64,000 nt of DNA from JAFGCL01 sp964423835 (lineage in GTDB: Bacteria > Chloroflexota > Dehalococcoidia > UBA2247 > RBG-13-53-26), in NCBI GenBank assembly GCA_964423835.1, contig CAYRGJ010000012.1:17043-81042 (forward strand). Direction: 5' to 3'. A program made the translations under genes and the position numbers. The notes under the pieces are model-generated. The model was not told where the DNA came from. It saw nothing but the letters and a program-made list of their open reading frames with translations, and did no database searches. Each line of letters starts with the position of its first letter. Within the stretch, counting starts at the first letter, position 1. Of the stretch, positions 40,695-49,323 are shown piece by piece.

Positions 40695-41498
40695 GTGGCT
40701 AAGAAAACCATCGCGCAGATCTTCGACCTGACCGGCAAGGCGGCCATCGTCACTGGCGGCGCCATGGGCATAGGCCGGGCCATCGTCATGCGGCTGGCTG
40801 AGGCAGGGGCCTCGGTGATGATCGTGGACATCGACATGGACGCGGCCGGCAGGGTGGTGCAGCGGGTCGGGGAGAAGGGCGGCAAGGCGCAGGCCATCAA
40901 GGCCGACATCCGCAGCCTGGAGGACGCCAGGAAGGTGGCGGAGGGCACGGTGAAGGCCTTTGGCAGCCTGGACATACTGGTCAACAACGCCGGCATCTAT
41001 CCTATCGGCAAGGCCCTCGATACCACCGAGGAGCTGTGGGACCGGGTGCTGGATATCAACCTCAAAGGGACCTTCTTCTTCTGCCAGGCCGCGGCCCGCG
41101 AGATGATCAAGGCCGGCCACGGAGGCCGCATCATCAACATGGCGTCCATCGACGCTGTGCACCCCATGGGAGACGTGTCCCACTACAACGCCTCCAAGGG
41201 CGGCGTCCTCACCCTGACGAAGGCCCTGGCCCTGGAGTGGGCCCCGCACGGCATCATCGTCAATGCCATCGCGCCGGGCAGCATCTGGACCCCCGGCTCG
41301 GAGAAGATACGCGTGGAGCAGGAGGCGGCCGGCAAGGACCCCCTGGAGATGCTCAAGAAATTCCAGACGCGCTGGCCCCTGGGCCGGCCCGGGGAGCCGG
41401 ACGATATCGCCAAGGTGGTGCTGTTCTACTGCAGCGATGCGGTGAACTACGTCACCGGGACCATGCTGCCCGTGGAGGGCGGCTACCTGCTGTCATAG
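40695..41498 (+). CDS. Short-chain dehydrogenase/reductase
   Basis: SDR of 267 residues with NAD(P) motif TGGAMGIGRA, NNAG, catalytic serine in NMASIDAVHPMG and YNASK. The end LPVEGGYLLS is typical of classical SDRs. The GTG at 40695 has GGGGGAG 8 nt upstream and matches the family start. It is 9 bp from the following HdrD-like gene, so the two are one operon; a hydroxyacyl or alcohol substrate is likely. Confidence 0.9.
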   Translation: MAKKTIAQIFDLTGKAAIVTGGAMGIGRAIVMRLAEAGASVMIVDIDMDAAGRVVQRVGEKGGKAQAIKADIRSLEDARKVAEGTVKAFGSLDILVNNAGIYPIGKALDTTEELWDRVLDINLKGTFFFCQAAAREMIKAGHGGRIINMASIDAVHPMGDVSHYNASKGGVLTLTKALALEWAPHGIIVNAIAPGSIWTPGSEKIRVEQEAAGKDPLEMLKKFQTRWPLGRPGEPDDIAKVVLFYCSDAVNYVTGTMLPVEGGYLLS

Positions 41499-41507
41499 GA
41501 GGCTGTC

Positions 41508-42512
41508 GTGTTCAAAGCGGACCTCTGCGATCTTTGCGGGGACTGCCTGACCAGGTGCCCGTGGCTGCGGGCCGACCAGGCGCAGGCCGAGGCATGGATG
41601 CGGGCGATGATGGCCGGGCAGGAGACGCCGGTGCTACGCCAGTGCATCACCTGCTACGCCTGCAACGAGATCTGCCCCCGCAAGGCCAATCCCTTCGACC
41701 TCTTCGCTTCCCTCCAGGAGAAGTACGACTCCTTCCGCAGCGGGGAAGCGGCCGCGGCCCAGGAGGCCGGCTACAGCTTCACCAAGCCCCTGAGCGGCTA
41801 TCCCACGGCGGAGAAGGTGATGACCGCCTGCCTCTTCGAGAAGACGCACGGGCACCTGATGCAGGGAGGCCTGTACGACCTGCATCGCGTCGGCGGGAAG
41901 CCCTACTTCTGCTGGATGTTGTTCAGCCACTGGGGCCACGAGAGTGTGCAGAGGAAGCATGCCGCAGAGATGGTGCACCGCCTGGCGCTCACCGGGGCCA
42001 GGGAGGTAGTCTGCTTCCACGATGACTGCTACGCCATGCTGGCCAGGCTGGCCCCGGACTACGGCATCGAGGTCCCCTTCCGCCCGGTCCACCTGGCGGA
42101 GCACCTGGCGGACCGGCTGCGGCAGGACCGCGGCCGCGTCAGGCCTCTCGGCATCCGCATCGCCTACCAGCGGCCCTGCGCCTCACGCCACACCCCGGAG
42201 AAGGAGCACTTCGTGGATGAGGTGTTCCGGCTGGCGGGGGTGGAGAGGGTGCCCCGGGCCTACGACCGCGAGAACGCGCTCTGCTGCGCCAACATCAAGC
42301 TGCTGCTGGGAAGCGGGGACCCCCGGCCGGACCAGGACCGGAACATCAGCGACGCCCGGGAAGCCGGGGCGCAGGCCATGGTCTGCCTCTGCCCTATGTG
42401 CCTCGACGGCCTGGCCGCCGCGGCCGCGGCGCAGGGTATGCCGCTCATGTTCCTGGGAGACATCGCCCGCATGGCCCTGGGGGAGATACCCAACACAATT
42501 CGTCCGGGGTGA
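41508..42512 (+). CDS. HdrD/GlpC-like Fe-S protein with CCG domain
   Basis: Fe-S protein of 334 residues. Two N-terminal [4Fe-4S] motifs are CDLCGDCLTRC and CITCYACNEIC. The C-terminus holds a CCG-type domain (PCAS, ALCCAN, CLCPMC), used in heterodisulfide reductase and in lactate or glycerol-3-phosphate dehydrogenase complexes. A first CCG-like site (CFHDDC) is degenerate. It may pass electrons from the SDR partner to the quinone pool or a soluble carrier. GTG at 41508 with AGGAGG upstream. Confidence 0.87.
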   Translation: MFKADLCDLCGDCLTRCPWLRADQAQAEAWMRAMMAGQETPVLRQCITCYACNEICPRKANPFDLFASLQEKYDSFRSGEAAAAQEAGYSFTKPLSGYPTAEKVMTACLFEKTHGHLMQGGLYDLHRVGGKPYFCWMLFSHWGHESVQRKHAAEMVHRLALTGAREVVCFHDDCYAMLARLAPDYGIEVPFRPVHLAEHLADRLRQDRGRVRPLGIRIAYQRPCASRHTPEKEHFVDEVFRLAGVERVPRAYDRENALCCANIKLLLGSGDPRPDQDRNISDAREAGAQAMVCLCPMCLDGLAAAAAAQGMPLMFLGDIARMALGEIPNTIRPG

Positions 42513-42555
42513 CCGTCGCCCCGTTGGACAGGGCCGCCCGATGCGGTCCGCCTGC

Positions 42556-43149
42556 TCAGAGACTGACCCGCGGCTCGCCCGCCCCGATCCGGCCCACGAT
42601 GGCGGCCAGCACCCCGGCTGCGCCGCCCGCCAGAGTGGCCCACGCCCCGGAGGCCCTGGTGATCGCCACCTCGGCATTGCCCGCGCCGGTGAAGATGATG
42701 TCACTCAAGGCCTGGCCGCCCCAGACCGAGCCGGCGATGGCCGCCACCCCGCCGGCGAAGACCGCGAACCAGGCGGCCTTGGACAGGGGATCCATCAGGG
42801 CCCACAGCGCGCCCAGCAGGAGCACGAAGGCGCCGGCAAAGGCCACTATGGCGTAGGCCTCCGTTCCCTCTTCGACATCGCCGCTGGCCGTCATCAGGTC
42901 CCATCCCGAAGCCGCGGCGGAGCGCTCCTCGGCCGGCTGGCCCGCGGTCCAGCTGGCATTGGCCCATGGGGTGAAGACGCCGATGATGGCCACCACCGCG
43001 GCGATGACCGCGAAGGCCCCGATCAGCCGGCTGCCAAACCATATGGGCGAGAGGCTATCGCGGCGCTCCGCCGCGTCCAACCGCGCCCCGCACCTCTGGC
43101 AGATCTGGACCCCGTCTATGTTCTCCTGGCCGCACTTCTTGCACTGCAT
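42556..43149 (-). CDS. Zinc-ribbon membrane protein of unknown function
   Basis: Protein of 197 residues with an N-terminal zinc ribbon (CKKCGQEN...CQRCG) and then four likely transmembrane helices from about residue 40. It resembles small zinc-ribbon membrane proteins widespread in Chloroflexi and archaea. No enzymatic motif. It is alone, between convergent and tandem genes. Confidence 0.75.
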   Translation of the reverse strand: MQCKKCGQENIDGVQICQRCGARLDAAERRDSLSPIWFGSRLIGAFAVIAAVVAIIGVFTPWANASWTAGQPAEERSAAASGWDLMTASGDVEEGTEAYAIVAFAGAFVLLLGALWALMDPLSKAAWFAVFAGGVAAIAGSVWGGQALSDIIFTGAGNAEVAITRASGAWATLAGGAAGVLAAIVGRIGAGEPRVSL

Positions 43150-43226
43150 CCCGGCTATCCTCCTTGCCCTGCCCTGGAAGAGTCCTTAGGAAAATAGCAC
43201 AGGGGCCAGCGGCCGTCAATGGTCTC

Positions 43227-44438
43227 CTACTCGAAGACGCCCTGCTGCACCAGATCGATGAACTCCTGGTCCGAGAGGCCCAGGATGCGGGTGTAGACCT
43301 CGTAGTTGTCCTGCCCCAGGACCGGGGCCGCCCGGTTCAGCTCCACCGGGGTGGCGGACAGTATCGAGCCCATGGCGTCGTAGGTGGAGTCCCCGATCTC
43401 GGCATGCCGCAGTGTCCAGAAATGGCGCCGGGCCGCCAGCTGCGGGTCGCGGTGCAGGTCCTCCGCCTTCTCCAGCACCCCGGCCGGGACGCCGGCCTCC
43501 TGCAGCCTGGTCATCACCTGCTCGGCGCTCTGCTCTCTGGTCCACTCCTCGAGGAGGCGGTCCACCTCATCTTCGCGGCTCTTACGACCGGCCAGGGTGG
43601 CCAGGCCGGGCTCCGCGGCCCAGGGCGGATCCCCCATGGCCCGGCGCAGGGCCAGCCACTCCTCGTCGGTGAAGACGGCGATGGCGCACCACCGGTCCTC
43701 GCCCGCGCAGCGATACGCCCCGTGGGGGGCGGCGGCCGGGTGGCGGTTGCCGTCGCGCTGCAGCACCCGCCCGTTGGCGGCGTAGTCCAGCAGGGGCGGG
43801 ATGAGGAACTGCAGGCCGGCCTCGGACTGGGACAGGTCTATGTACTGGCCCAGCCCCGTCCTCTGTCTCTGCACCAGCGCCGCCATGACGCTGGCGGCGC
43901 CATAGCGGCCGGCGATGCTGTCGGTGTACGCCCCGTAGAGCAGCGAGGGGTCGCGGTCCGGCCAGCCGGTGAGGTTGATGAAGCCGGACAAGGCCGCCAG
44001 GTGCAGGCCCACCGCCGGCAGGCGGCTCTGCGGCCCGGTCTGGCCCTTGGAGCTGAGGCTGATCATAATGATCTCGGGCTTCATCCGCCTGATGTCCTCG
44101 TAGCCCAGGCCCAGGGAGCTCATGATCCCGGGGGTGAAGCTCTCGGCCACCACGTCGGACCACATGATGATCCTCCGGGCAATCTCAATGCCCCTGGGGT
44201 GCCGCAGGTTGAGGGTGACACCCATCTTGTTGCTGTTGTAGTTGTGGAAGTAGCCTCCGCGGTTCACGCCGGGTATGTTGTCCTTGTAGGGAGGGTAGGG
44301 CCGCACGCCGTCTATCACCCGGGTGCTCTCCACCTTGATCACCTGCGCCCCGTGGTCCGCCAGGTAACGGGTGCAGAACGGCCCGGCCACGTACCAGGTG
44401 AAGTCGGCGATCCTGATGTTCTCCAGGGCCTGATGCAT
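43227..44438 (-). CDS. Class III CoA-transferase homologue lacking catalytic Asp, pair 2
   Basis: CaiB/BaiF-fold protein of 403 residues. Aligned from GQTG, the catalytic-Asp position is Gly144 (PAVGLHLAALSG), as in the second member of pair 1. The dimer segment GLGQYIDLSQSEAGLQFLI and end LGQDNYEVYTRILGL are kept. The ATG shares one base with the stop of the upstream partner (TGATG), so the two are translationally coupled and probably form one heteromeric enzyme. Confidence 0.9.
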   Translation of the reverse strand: MHQALENIRIADFTWYVAGPFCTRYLADHGAQVIKVESTRVIDGVRPYPPYKDNIPGVNRGGYFHNYNSNKMGVTLNLRHPRGIEIARRIIMWSDVVAESFTPGIMSSLGLGYEDIRRMKPEIIMISLSSKGQTGPQSRLPAVGLHLAALSGFINLTGWPDRDPSLLYGAYTDSIAGRYGAASVMAALVQRQRTGLGQYIDLSQSEAGLQFLIPPLLDYAANGRVLQRDGNRHPAAAPHGAYRCAGEDRWCAIAVFTDEEWLALRRAMGDPPWAAEPGLATLAGRKSREDEVDRLLEEWTREQSAEQVMTRLQEAGVPAGVLEKAEDLHRDPQLAARRHFWTLRHAEIGDSTYDAMGSILSATPVELNRAAPVLGQDNYEVYTRILGLSDQEFIDLVQQGVFE

Positions 44439-45721
44439 CAGATGATCCCCTCCCGTTGCAGCCGGGCCAGCTCCTGTTGCGGCAGCCCCAGCTCCCCGGC
44501 GTACACCTCTTCATTGTGCTGGCCGATGCGCGGGGCAGGGCGCCTGATGCCGCACTGGGACCCGGAAAAGGTCACGCAGGGGCGCGGGTAGGTAAGCGTC
44601 CCGCCCAGGTCGGGGTGCTCCATCACCGTCCAGAAGCCCCGGGCAGCCAGCTGCGCGTCGTGCATCAGGTCCTCGGTGGTGTTGCAGGGGTACAGCACGA
44701 TGCGCTTGGCCACGGATCCCTCGTATAGCTCGGCCTTCGAGTGCCGCTCGAAGAACTCCCCGATGGCCGCCAGCATCCCCAGGTACTGCTCGTCGGAGAG
44801 CTCCTTTCCCTGGGGATCGAAGGCCTCCCAGTCTATCTTCCGCATGTAGTCCGGGGCCAGGCCCTCGCTGGCCATCCACTCAGTCAGCGCCTTGTTGCCT
44901 GGCGCCCCCATGTGCCCGCTGGAGATGATGAAGATGACAAACCCGTCGCGGCATCTCCACAGCCTCTTCTGCCGTGACCAGCGGACCCCTGAAAGCATCT
45001 GGGCGGACCCTGCCCGCCTCGGATTGAACCGGGCCAGGTTCCAGTACTGCTGGTTCTGCAGGTTGACGATGGCCAGGGAGTCCTGGGCGGCCACATCCAC
45101 CCGCTGCCCCTCCCCGGTGAGCTGCCGATGGTAGAGGGCCACCAGGCTGGCGGCCGCGGCCTCCAGTCCAGCGTGCAGGTAAGACTGGGGAAAGCTGGGG
45201 CAGACCGGGGGCCGGTCCTCGTCGCCAGTCACGTACATGTAGCTGGAGAGCGCCCAGAGCACGATGTCCGCTCCGGCATAGTCCTTCCAGGGCCCTGACT
45301 GGCCGAACGAGGTGATGGACGTCAGGATGATCCCCGGGTTGATCCGCCTCAGGCTCTGGTAGTCCAGGCCCAGCGCCGCCAGGCGGCCCGGCCGGAACGA
45401 CTCAATGACCAGGTCGGCGGTGGCCGCCAGCCGGCCGAAGAGGGCCTGCCCTTCGGCGGCCCCCATGTCGAGGGTGATCCCCCGCTTGTTGCAGTTGTAG
45501 CCCAGCCAGTGGAGGCCATTCTCCGGATGGGGGGTGTCGTGATAGAAGGGCCCGACGGCCCGCCCCGGGTCGCCGCCGGGCGGCTCGACCTTGATGACAT
45601 CAGCCCCGAAGTCGCCCAGCACCCGCCCGCAGAGAAAGCCCCTGGCATCGGTCAGGTCCAGCACCCGAAATGGGCTCAGAAGCGATCCTGTGTCCTGCAC
45701 GTCTTGTCGTCCGGCCGCCAC
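44438..45721 (-). CDS. Class III CoA-transferase (CaiB/BaiF), catalytic-Asp partner, pair 2
   Basis: CoA-transferase of 427 residues with catalytic Asp152 in YAGADIVLWALSS, and FRVLDLTDARGFLCGRVLGDFGADVIKVEPPGGDPG at the N-terminus. The start is a GTG at 45721, only 4 bp after the stop of the ornithine cyclodeaminase-like gene. With the next gene it repeats the layout of pair 1 at 15907-18455, though the sequences have diverged well apart. The acid substrate is unknown. Confidence 0.92.
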   Translation of the reverse strand: MAAGRQDVQDTGSLLSPFRVLDLTDARGFLCGRVLGDFGADVIKVEPPGGDPGRAVGPFYHDTPHPENGLHWLGYNCNKRGITLDMGAAEGQALFGRLAATADLVIESFRPGRLAALGLDYQSLRRINPGIILTSITSFGQSGPWKDYAGADIVLWALSSYMYVTGDEDRPPVCPSFPQSYLHAGLEAAAASLVALYHRQLTGEGQRVDVAAQDSLAIVNLQNQQYWNLARFNPRRAGSAQMLSGVRWSRQKRLWRCRDGFVIFIISSGHMGAPGNKALTEWMASEGLAPDYMRKIDWEAFDPQGKELSDEQYLGMLAAIGEFFERHSKAELYEGSVAKRIVLYPCNTTEDLMHDAQLAARGFWTVMEHPDLGGTLTYPRPCVTFSGSQCGIRRPAPRIGQHNEEVYAGELGLPQQELARLQREGII

Positions 45722-45725
45722 CGGC

Positions 45726-46730
45726 CTACGGTATGGAGCCCAGGTTCCGGGTCACGGCGCCGTAGACGCCGCCGTCCATGAAGTTGATGGACTGGTACCC
45801 TCCGGCCGCCATGGCCTTGTCGTAGACCATCCGGGCCACGGCGACGTCCTCGATGGCCAGCCCGGTGGAGTCGAATACGGTAATGCTGTCCCGGCCGGCC
45901 CGGCCCGGCCTTTTACCGGTAACGATGTCCCCCAGGGTGGCGTGGATCTGCTCGGCCCCGAACTGCCCGCGGCTGATGGGCGCGCTCACCTCACCGCCCA
46001 GCACCGCCTGCTTCATATCGTCCACCACCACCATGGAGCCGGTGAGGACGGCCAGCTCCAGCTCCTGCTTCCCGGGCCCGTCGGCGCCGACGGCATTGAT
46101 GTGGGTCCCGGGCGCCAGCCAGCTCCTCTGCAGGAAGGGCTCACAGGCCGGGGTGAGGGTGCAGACGATGTCCGCAGCGGCCGCTGCCTGGAGCGTTCCG
46201 GCTTCGACGGGGTACTGGGGGAAGGCCTTGATGAAAGCCTCAACCGCGGCCGGCCGGATGTCGTGGACCACCACCTTCCTCAGCCTGAAGAGCTCAGCGT
46301 GGGCCATCAGCTGGGTGAAAGCCTGCTGACCGGCGCCGATGAGCCCCAGCGTTGACGAGTCCCGCCGCGCCAGGTACCTCGAGGCGATGGCCGCGGTGGC
46401 CCCGGTGCGGTAGGCCGTGATGTCCATGGCATCCATCACCGCCAGGGGATATCCGGTGGCCGGATCGCTGTAGATGAGGGTGGCCATGACGCTGGGCAGG
46501 CCCCTGGCGGGATTCCCGGGATAGACGCACACCCATTTCATGCCGGCCGCGCCGGCCACTGAAGCCGGCATGGCCCGGAAGTCTCCCTGATCGGTATCCA
46601 GGTACACCTTGTGGGGCATGCAGGCCCGGCCCGCCGCGTAGTCCCGGAGGGCCTCCTCCACTGCGGCGATAACGGCCGCCATGGAGAGCAGACCCCGGAT
46701 GTCCTTCTGGCTCAGCAGGAGAGTGGACAT
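45726..46730 (-). CDS. Ornithine cyclodeaminase/mu-crystallin family protein
   Basis: NAD(P)-dependent enzyme of 334 residues of the OCD/alanine dehydrogenase/ketimine reductase family. It carries GAGQQAFTQL (dinucleotide), MDAMDITAYRTGATAA and DSTGLAIEDVAVA. Members deaminate or reduce cyclic imino acids. It heads an operon with CoA-transferase pair 2, so its product may feed CoA activation. ATG at 46730 has GGAGGC upstream. Confidence 0.9.
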   Translation of the reverse strand: MSTLLLSQKDIRGLLSMAAVIAAVEEALRDYAAGRACMPHKVYLDTDQGDFRAMPASVAGAAGMKWVCVYPGNPARGLPSVMATLIYSDPATGYPLAVMDAMDITAYRTGATAAIASRYLARRDSSTLGLIGAGQQAFTQLMAHAELFRLRKVVVHDIRPAAVEAFIKAFPQYPVEAGTLQAAAAADIVCTLTPACEPFLQRSWLAPGTHINAVGADGPGKQELELAVLTGSMVVVDDMKQAVLGGEVSAPISRGQFGAEQIHATLGDIVTGKRPGRAGRDSITVFDSTGLAIEDVAVARMVYDKAMAAGGYQSINFMDGGVYGAVTRNLGSIP

Positions 46731-46866
46731 GGGCGCCTCCTCCTCAGCTTTGTGCCTGAGCGAGGCGATTATACCAGTGGAAAGAGGGATGCCGCAATTC
46801 CCTGCACTCCCCGCCCCGTGCGCCGGGTCGCCCCTGCCATTGCCATGTGATATTCTGGATTCCGGA

Positions 46867-47208
46867 ATGCATGAGATGGCCATAACCCGGAGCATGGTGG
46901 ATCTGGTCCTGGACGAAGCTCGCAAGGGCGGGGCCCGCCGCATCACCAGGATCAACCTGGTCCTGGGCGAGCTCTCCGGCGCAGTGGGCGACTGCGTCGA
47001 GATGTACTTCGGCCTGATGAGCCGGGACACCCCGGCCGAGGGGGCCGTCCTGTCCATCAGGCCCGTCCCCACCCGGGCCAGGTGCCGCCAGTGCGGCCGG
47101 GAGTTCGAGGTAAAGGACCTGGACTGGACCTGCCCGCAGTGCGGCAGTGTCAGCGTGGAGCTGGTGGCCGGCAACGAGCTGTTCGTAGAAAGCATCGAGG
47201 TGGATTGA
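46867..47208 (+). CDS. hypA: Hydrogenase nickel incorporation protein HypA
   Basis: HypA of 113 residues, which delivers nickel to [NiFe] hydrogenase (or urease) with HypB. The nickel-binding MHE start is present and the zinc site is CRQCGREF with CPQCGS. A TATTCT box (46851-46856) lies 10 nt before the ATG and there is no ribosome site. It is followed by hypB after 2 bp. Confidence 0.93.
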   Translation: MHEMAITRSMVDLVLDEARKGGARRITRINLVLGELSGAVGDCVEMYFGLMSRDTPAEGAVLSIRPVPTRARCRQCGREFEVKDLDWTCPQCGSVSVELVAGNELFVESIEVD

Positions 47209-47210
47209 CC

Positions 47211-47858
47211 ATGGAGATCAAGGTGCTGAAGGACATCCTGAGCGCCAACGACCAGATAGCCGAACGCAACCGGGCCCTGCTGGATGCCCTGAAGGTCACC
47301 GTAATCAACGTGATGTCATCGCCGGGGTCGGGCAAGACCAGCCTCATCCTGGAGACCATCAGGGCCCTCCGGGAGAAGGCCCGCATCGCCGTCATCGAAG
47401 GTGACATCGCCTCCACCATAGATGCCCGGAAGGTAGGGAAGGAGAAGGTGCCGGTGGTCCAGATCAACACCGGCGGCGAGTGCCACCTGGAAGCCGGTCA
47501 GGTGGGCCGCGCCCTGGAGAGCCTGCCGCTGGACCGGACCGACCTGGTCCTCATCGAGAACGTGGGCAACCTGGTCTGCCCCGGGGAGTTCAAGCTCGGG
47601 GAGCACCGGAAGGTGCTCATCCTGAGCGTCCCTGAGGGCGACGACAAGGTGCACAAGTACCCGCTCCTCTTCAGCATGGCCGATGCCGTCGTCATCAGCA
47701 AGATCGATCTCCTGCCCTACGCCAGGTTCGACATCCCCGCCTTCCGGACGGCCCTGGCCGGGATGAACCCCGGAGCCCGGGTCTTCCAGGTCTCCTGCAC
47801 CACCGGGGAGGGCATTGCGGAGTGGGCGGAGTGGGTGCTGTCGGTCACGCGCCGCTGA
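47211..47858 (+). CDS. hypB: Hydrogenase nickel incorporation GTPase HypB
   Basis: GTPase of 215 residues that drives nickel insertion. Walker A is SSPGSGKTS, then EGDIAST and the NKxD-type ISKIDLLPY. The metal site has INTGGECHLEAG. The histidine-rich nickel-storage N-terminus is absent, so it is the short form. No hydrogenase structural gene lies in the window. Confidence 0.93.
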   Translation: MEIKVLKDILSANDQIAERNRALLDALKVTVINVMSSPGSGKTSLILETIRALREKARIAVIEGDIASTIDARKVGKEKVPVVQINTGGECHLEAGQVGRALESLPLDRTDLVLIENVGNLVCPGEFKLGEHRKVLILSVPEGDDKVHKYPLLFSMADAVVISKIDLLPYARFDIPAFRTALAGMNPGARVFQVSCTTGEGIAEWAEWVLSVTRR

Positions 47859-47865
47859 AGAAAGC

Positions 47866-47894
47866 GGAAGGGCCCGACTTCCTCGGGCCCTTCC
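47866..47894. terminator. Bidirectional terminator between hypB and MarR
   Basis: Perfect 12-bp stem GGAAGGGCCCGA with its complement and a 5-nt loop, between convergent genes. Confidence 0.7.
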
Positions 47895-47928
47895 GGGATC
47901 TGCTAATCCGCCTCCGCTCAGTGGAGGC

Positions 47929-48450
47929 TCACCAGAACAGCGGCTCAGCATAGGGGTCCGGCTGCATCTGGCGCAGCAGCTCGATCCCCCGGTTGTGGAG
48001 CTTCCTGGTAATGGCCTGGAGCGCGTCCAACTCCTTCTTCGACAGCACGTTCAGGGCGTCCGGGACCATGGTGGCGGTGGCCCAGGCCTTCAGGGCCTCT
48101 TCGCCCTTCTTGGTCAGGGACACCCGGAGCCAGTTCTTCCTCTTCATGTCCTTCTTGGTGCTCACCAGGCCCTGGGACTCCATGCGGTGCACCAGGGCGG
48201 AGACGGTGTGGGGTTGCTTGTGCATCATCCTGGCCAGGCGCATGGGCGTAAGTGGCTCGGGAGAGGTCTTCAGGCCGTAGAGCACGGCCGCCTGCGGGAT
48301 GTTGATGCCGCTCCGGGCCAGCTCCAGGCTCCTGGCCCTCTCCATCACGGCCATGATCGTCTCCAACCGCTGCCACCGTTTCTGGTTGTCGGTCAGCTCG
48401 ATAGCGTTATCCAACTCGTCCTCCGTTTTATGCTTTTGTAATGTCTCCAT
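47929..48450 (-). CDS. MarR-family regulator, apparently leaderless
   Basis: Winged-helix regulator of about 173 residues (HTH around PEPLTPMRLARMMHKQPHTVSALVHRMESQGLV; wing KKDMKRKNWLRVSLTKKG). A textbook promoter, TTGACT-17-TAGTAT (48486-48458), leaves only 7 nt between the -10 and the ATG at 48450. The mRNA should therefore begin at or next to that ATG. An ATG at 48459 overlaps the -10 and is less likely. Confidence 0.88.
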   Translation of the reverse strand: METLQKHKTEDELDNAIELTDNQKRWQRLETIMAVMERARSLELARSGINIPQAAVLYGLKTSPEPLTPMRLARMMHKQPHTVSALVHRMESQGLVSTKKDMKRKNWLRVSLTKKGEEALKAWATATMVPDALNVLSKKELDALQAITRKLHNRGIELLRQMQPDPYAEPLFW

Positions 48451-48457
48451 TGGACTC

Positions 48458-48486
48458 ATACTATCCTATGAGAGGAAGATAGTCAA
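48458..48486 (-). promoter_or_regulatory. Promoter of the second MarR gene
   Basis: TTGACT (48486-48481), a 17-nt spacer and TAGTAT (48463-48458), left-facing; the start codon follows after 7 nt. Confidence 0.7.
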
Positions 48487-48565
48487 GTGCGAATGGAACC
48501 TCGGTGCTATCGAAGGGGGACCAGGGCCGGCGGCGAAGCCGAGCCGCGCTCGTCTGCCAATCATA

Positions 48566-49069
48566 TCAGCTTACAGACCGAAGCTCACCCAGGACCAGGC
48601 CCACCGCCTGCGGGATGGCCCGCTTCACCTCCGGCGTGCATGTCTCCCGGAGCGGAGATATGTCGCCAGCCTCGATGGCTATGATGACTATGCGGCCCGG
48701 CAGCGGCAGCCCCATGCGCCATCCCATGTCCAGCGCTCCTCTCAGACTGACATCGTGGACGGTGAACCCGTGCAGGGGCTCGGGAAGGTCTTCAGGCACC
48801 AGGCGGTAGACGTCCCCCGCCTTTCCCCCCGCGGTCTTGATGGCGTCGACCAGGAAGGCCCGGTCGAACCCGGTCATCAGCTCCAGGAGCGACAGCCCGG
48901 CGGCCGTAGTGCTGACCACCGTAACGTCCGGCGCCAGGGTCTCCCTCTCCAGGGCCTCCGCCACCAGGATGCCGGCAGCGTCGTCGCCGCGCAGAAGGCT
49001 GCCTATGCCGATGATGATGGTTCTGGGCGGCCCGGCGTCCGGCGTCCGCCCCGCCTGGCCGTCCGTCAT
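48566..49069 (-). CDS. Hydrogenase-type maturation endopeptidase (HyaD/HybD/HycI family)
   Basis: Protease of 167 residues that trims the C-terminus of a [NiFe] hydrogenase large subunit after nickel insertion. It has GIGSLLRGDDAAG (metal-binding Asp), LVDAIKTAG and TVHDVSL. Last gene of the Nfu-Nfu-FmdB operon, 19 bp after the FmdB-like gene. Its substrate is presumably encoded elsewhere. Confidence 0.85.
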   Translation of the reverse strand: MTDGQAGRTPDAGPPRTIIIGIGSLLRGDDAAGILVAEALERETLAPDVTVVSTTAAGLSLLELMTGFDRAFLVDAIKTAGGKAGDVYRLVPEDLPEPLHGFTVHDVSLRGALDMGWRMGLPLPGRIVIIAIEAGDISPLRETCTPEVKRAIPQAVGLVLGELRSVS

Positions 49070-49088
49070 GTGTCTATCGCGCCGGCGG

Positions 49089-49319
49089 CTACCCGCCGCA
49101 CGAGCTGCAGCTCGAAGCGGAGCATCCGCCGCATGAAGACCCGCCGATCGGAGCGGACATGCCGTTGTCGCCCTTGGAGAAGGAGGCGAACCGCGACATG
49201 GCCCTCGGCGCCGGCTTCTGGCACCTGGGGCACGGCGCTCCCTCGGCGGACTGCGAGAAGGAGCGCATCAGTTCGAACCTGACGCTGCACTCGGGGCAGC
49301 AGTACTCGTAGACTGGCAT
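49089..49319 (-). CDS. FmdB-type zinc-ribbon protein with Ser/Cys/Gly tail
   Basis: Protein of 76 residues starting MPVYEYCCPECSVRFELMRS, the FmdB putative regulatory protein pattern, with a second CPRC pair. After the ribbon there is a low-complexity tail (SSCGGCSASSCSSCGG). Such tails are common in this family. The role is unknown; it may bind DNA or metal. Confidence 0.88.
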   Translation of the reverse strand: MPVYEYCCPECSVRFELMRSFSQSAEGAPCPRCQKPAPRAMSRFASFSKGDNGMSAPIGGSSCGGCSASSCSSCGG

Positions 49320-49323
49320 CTTC

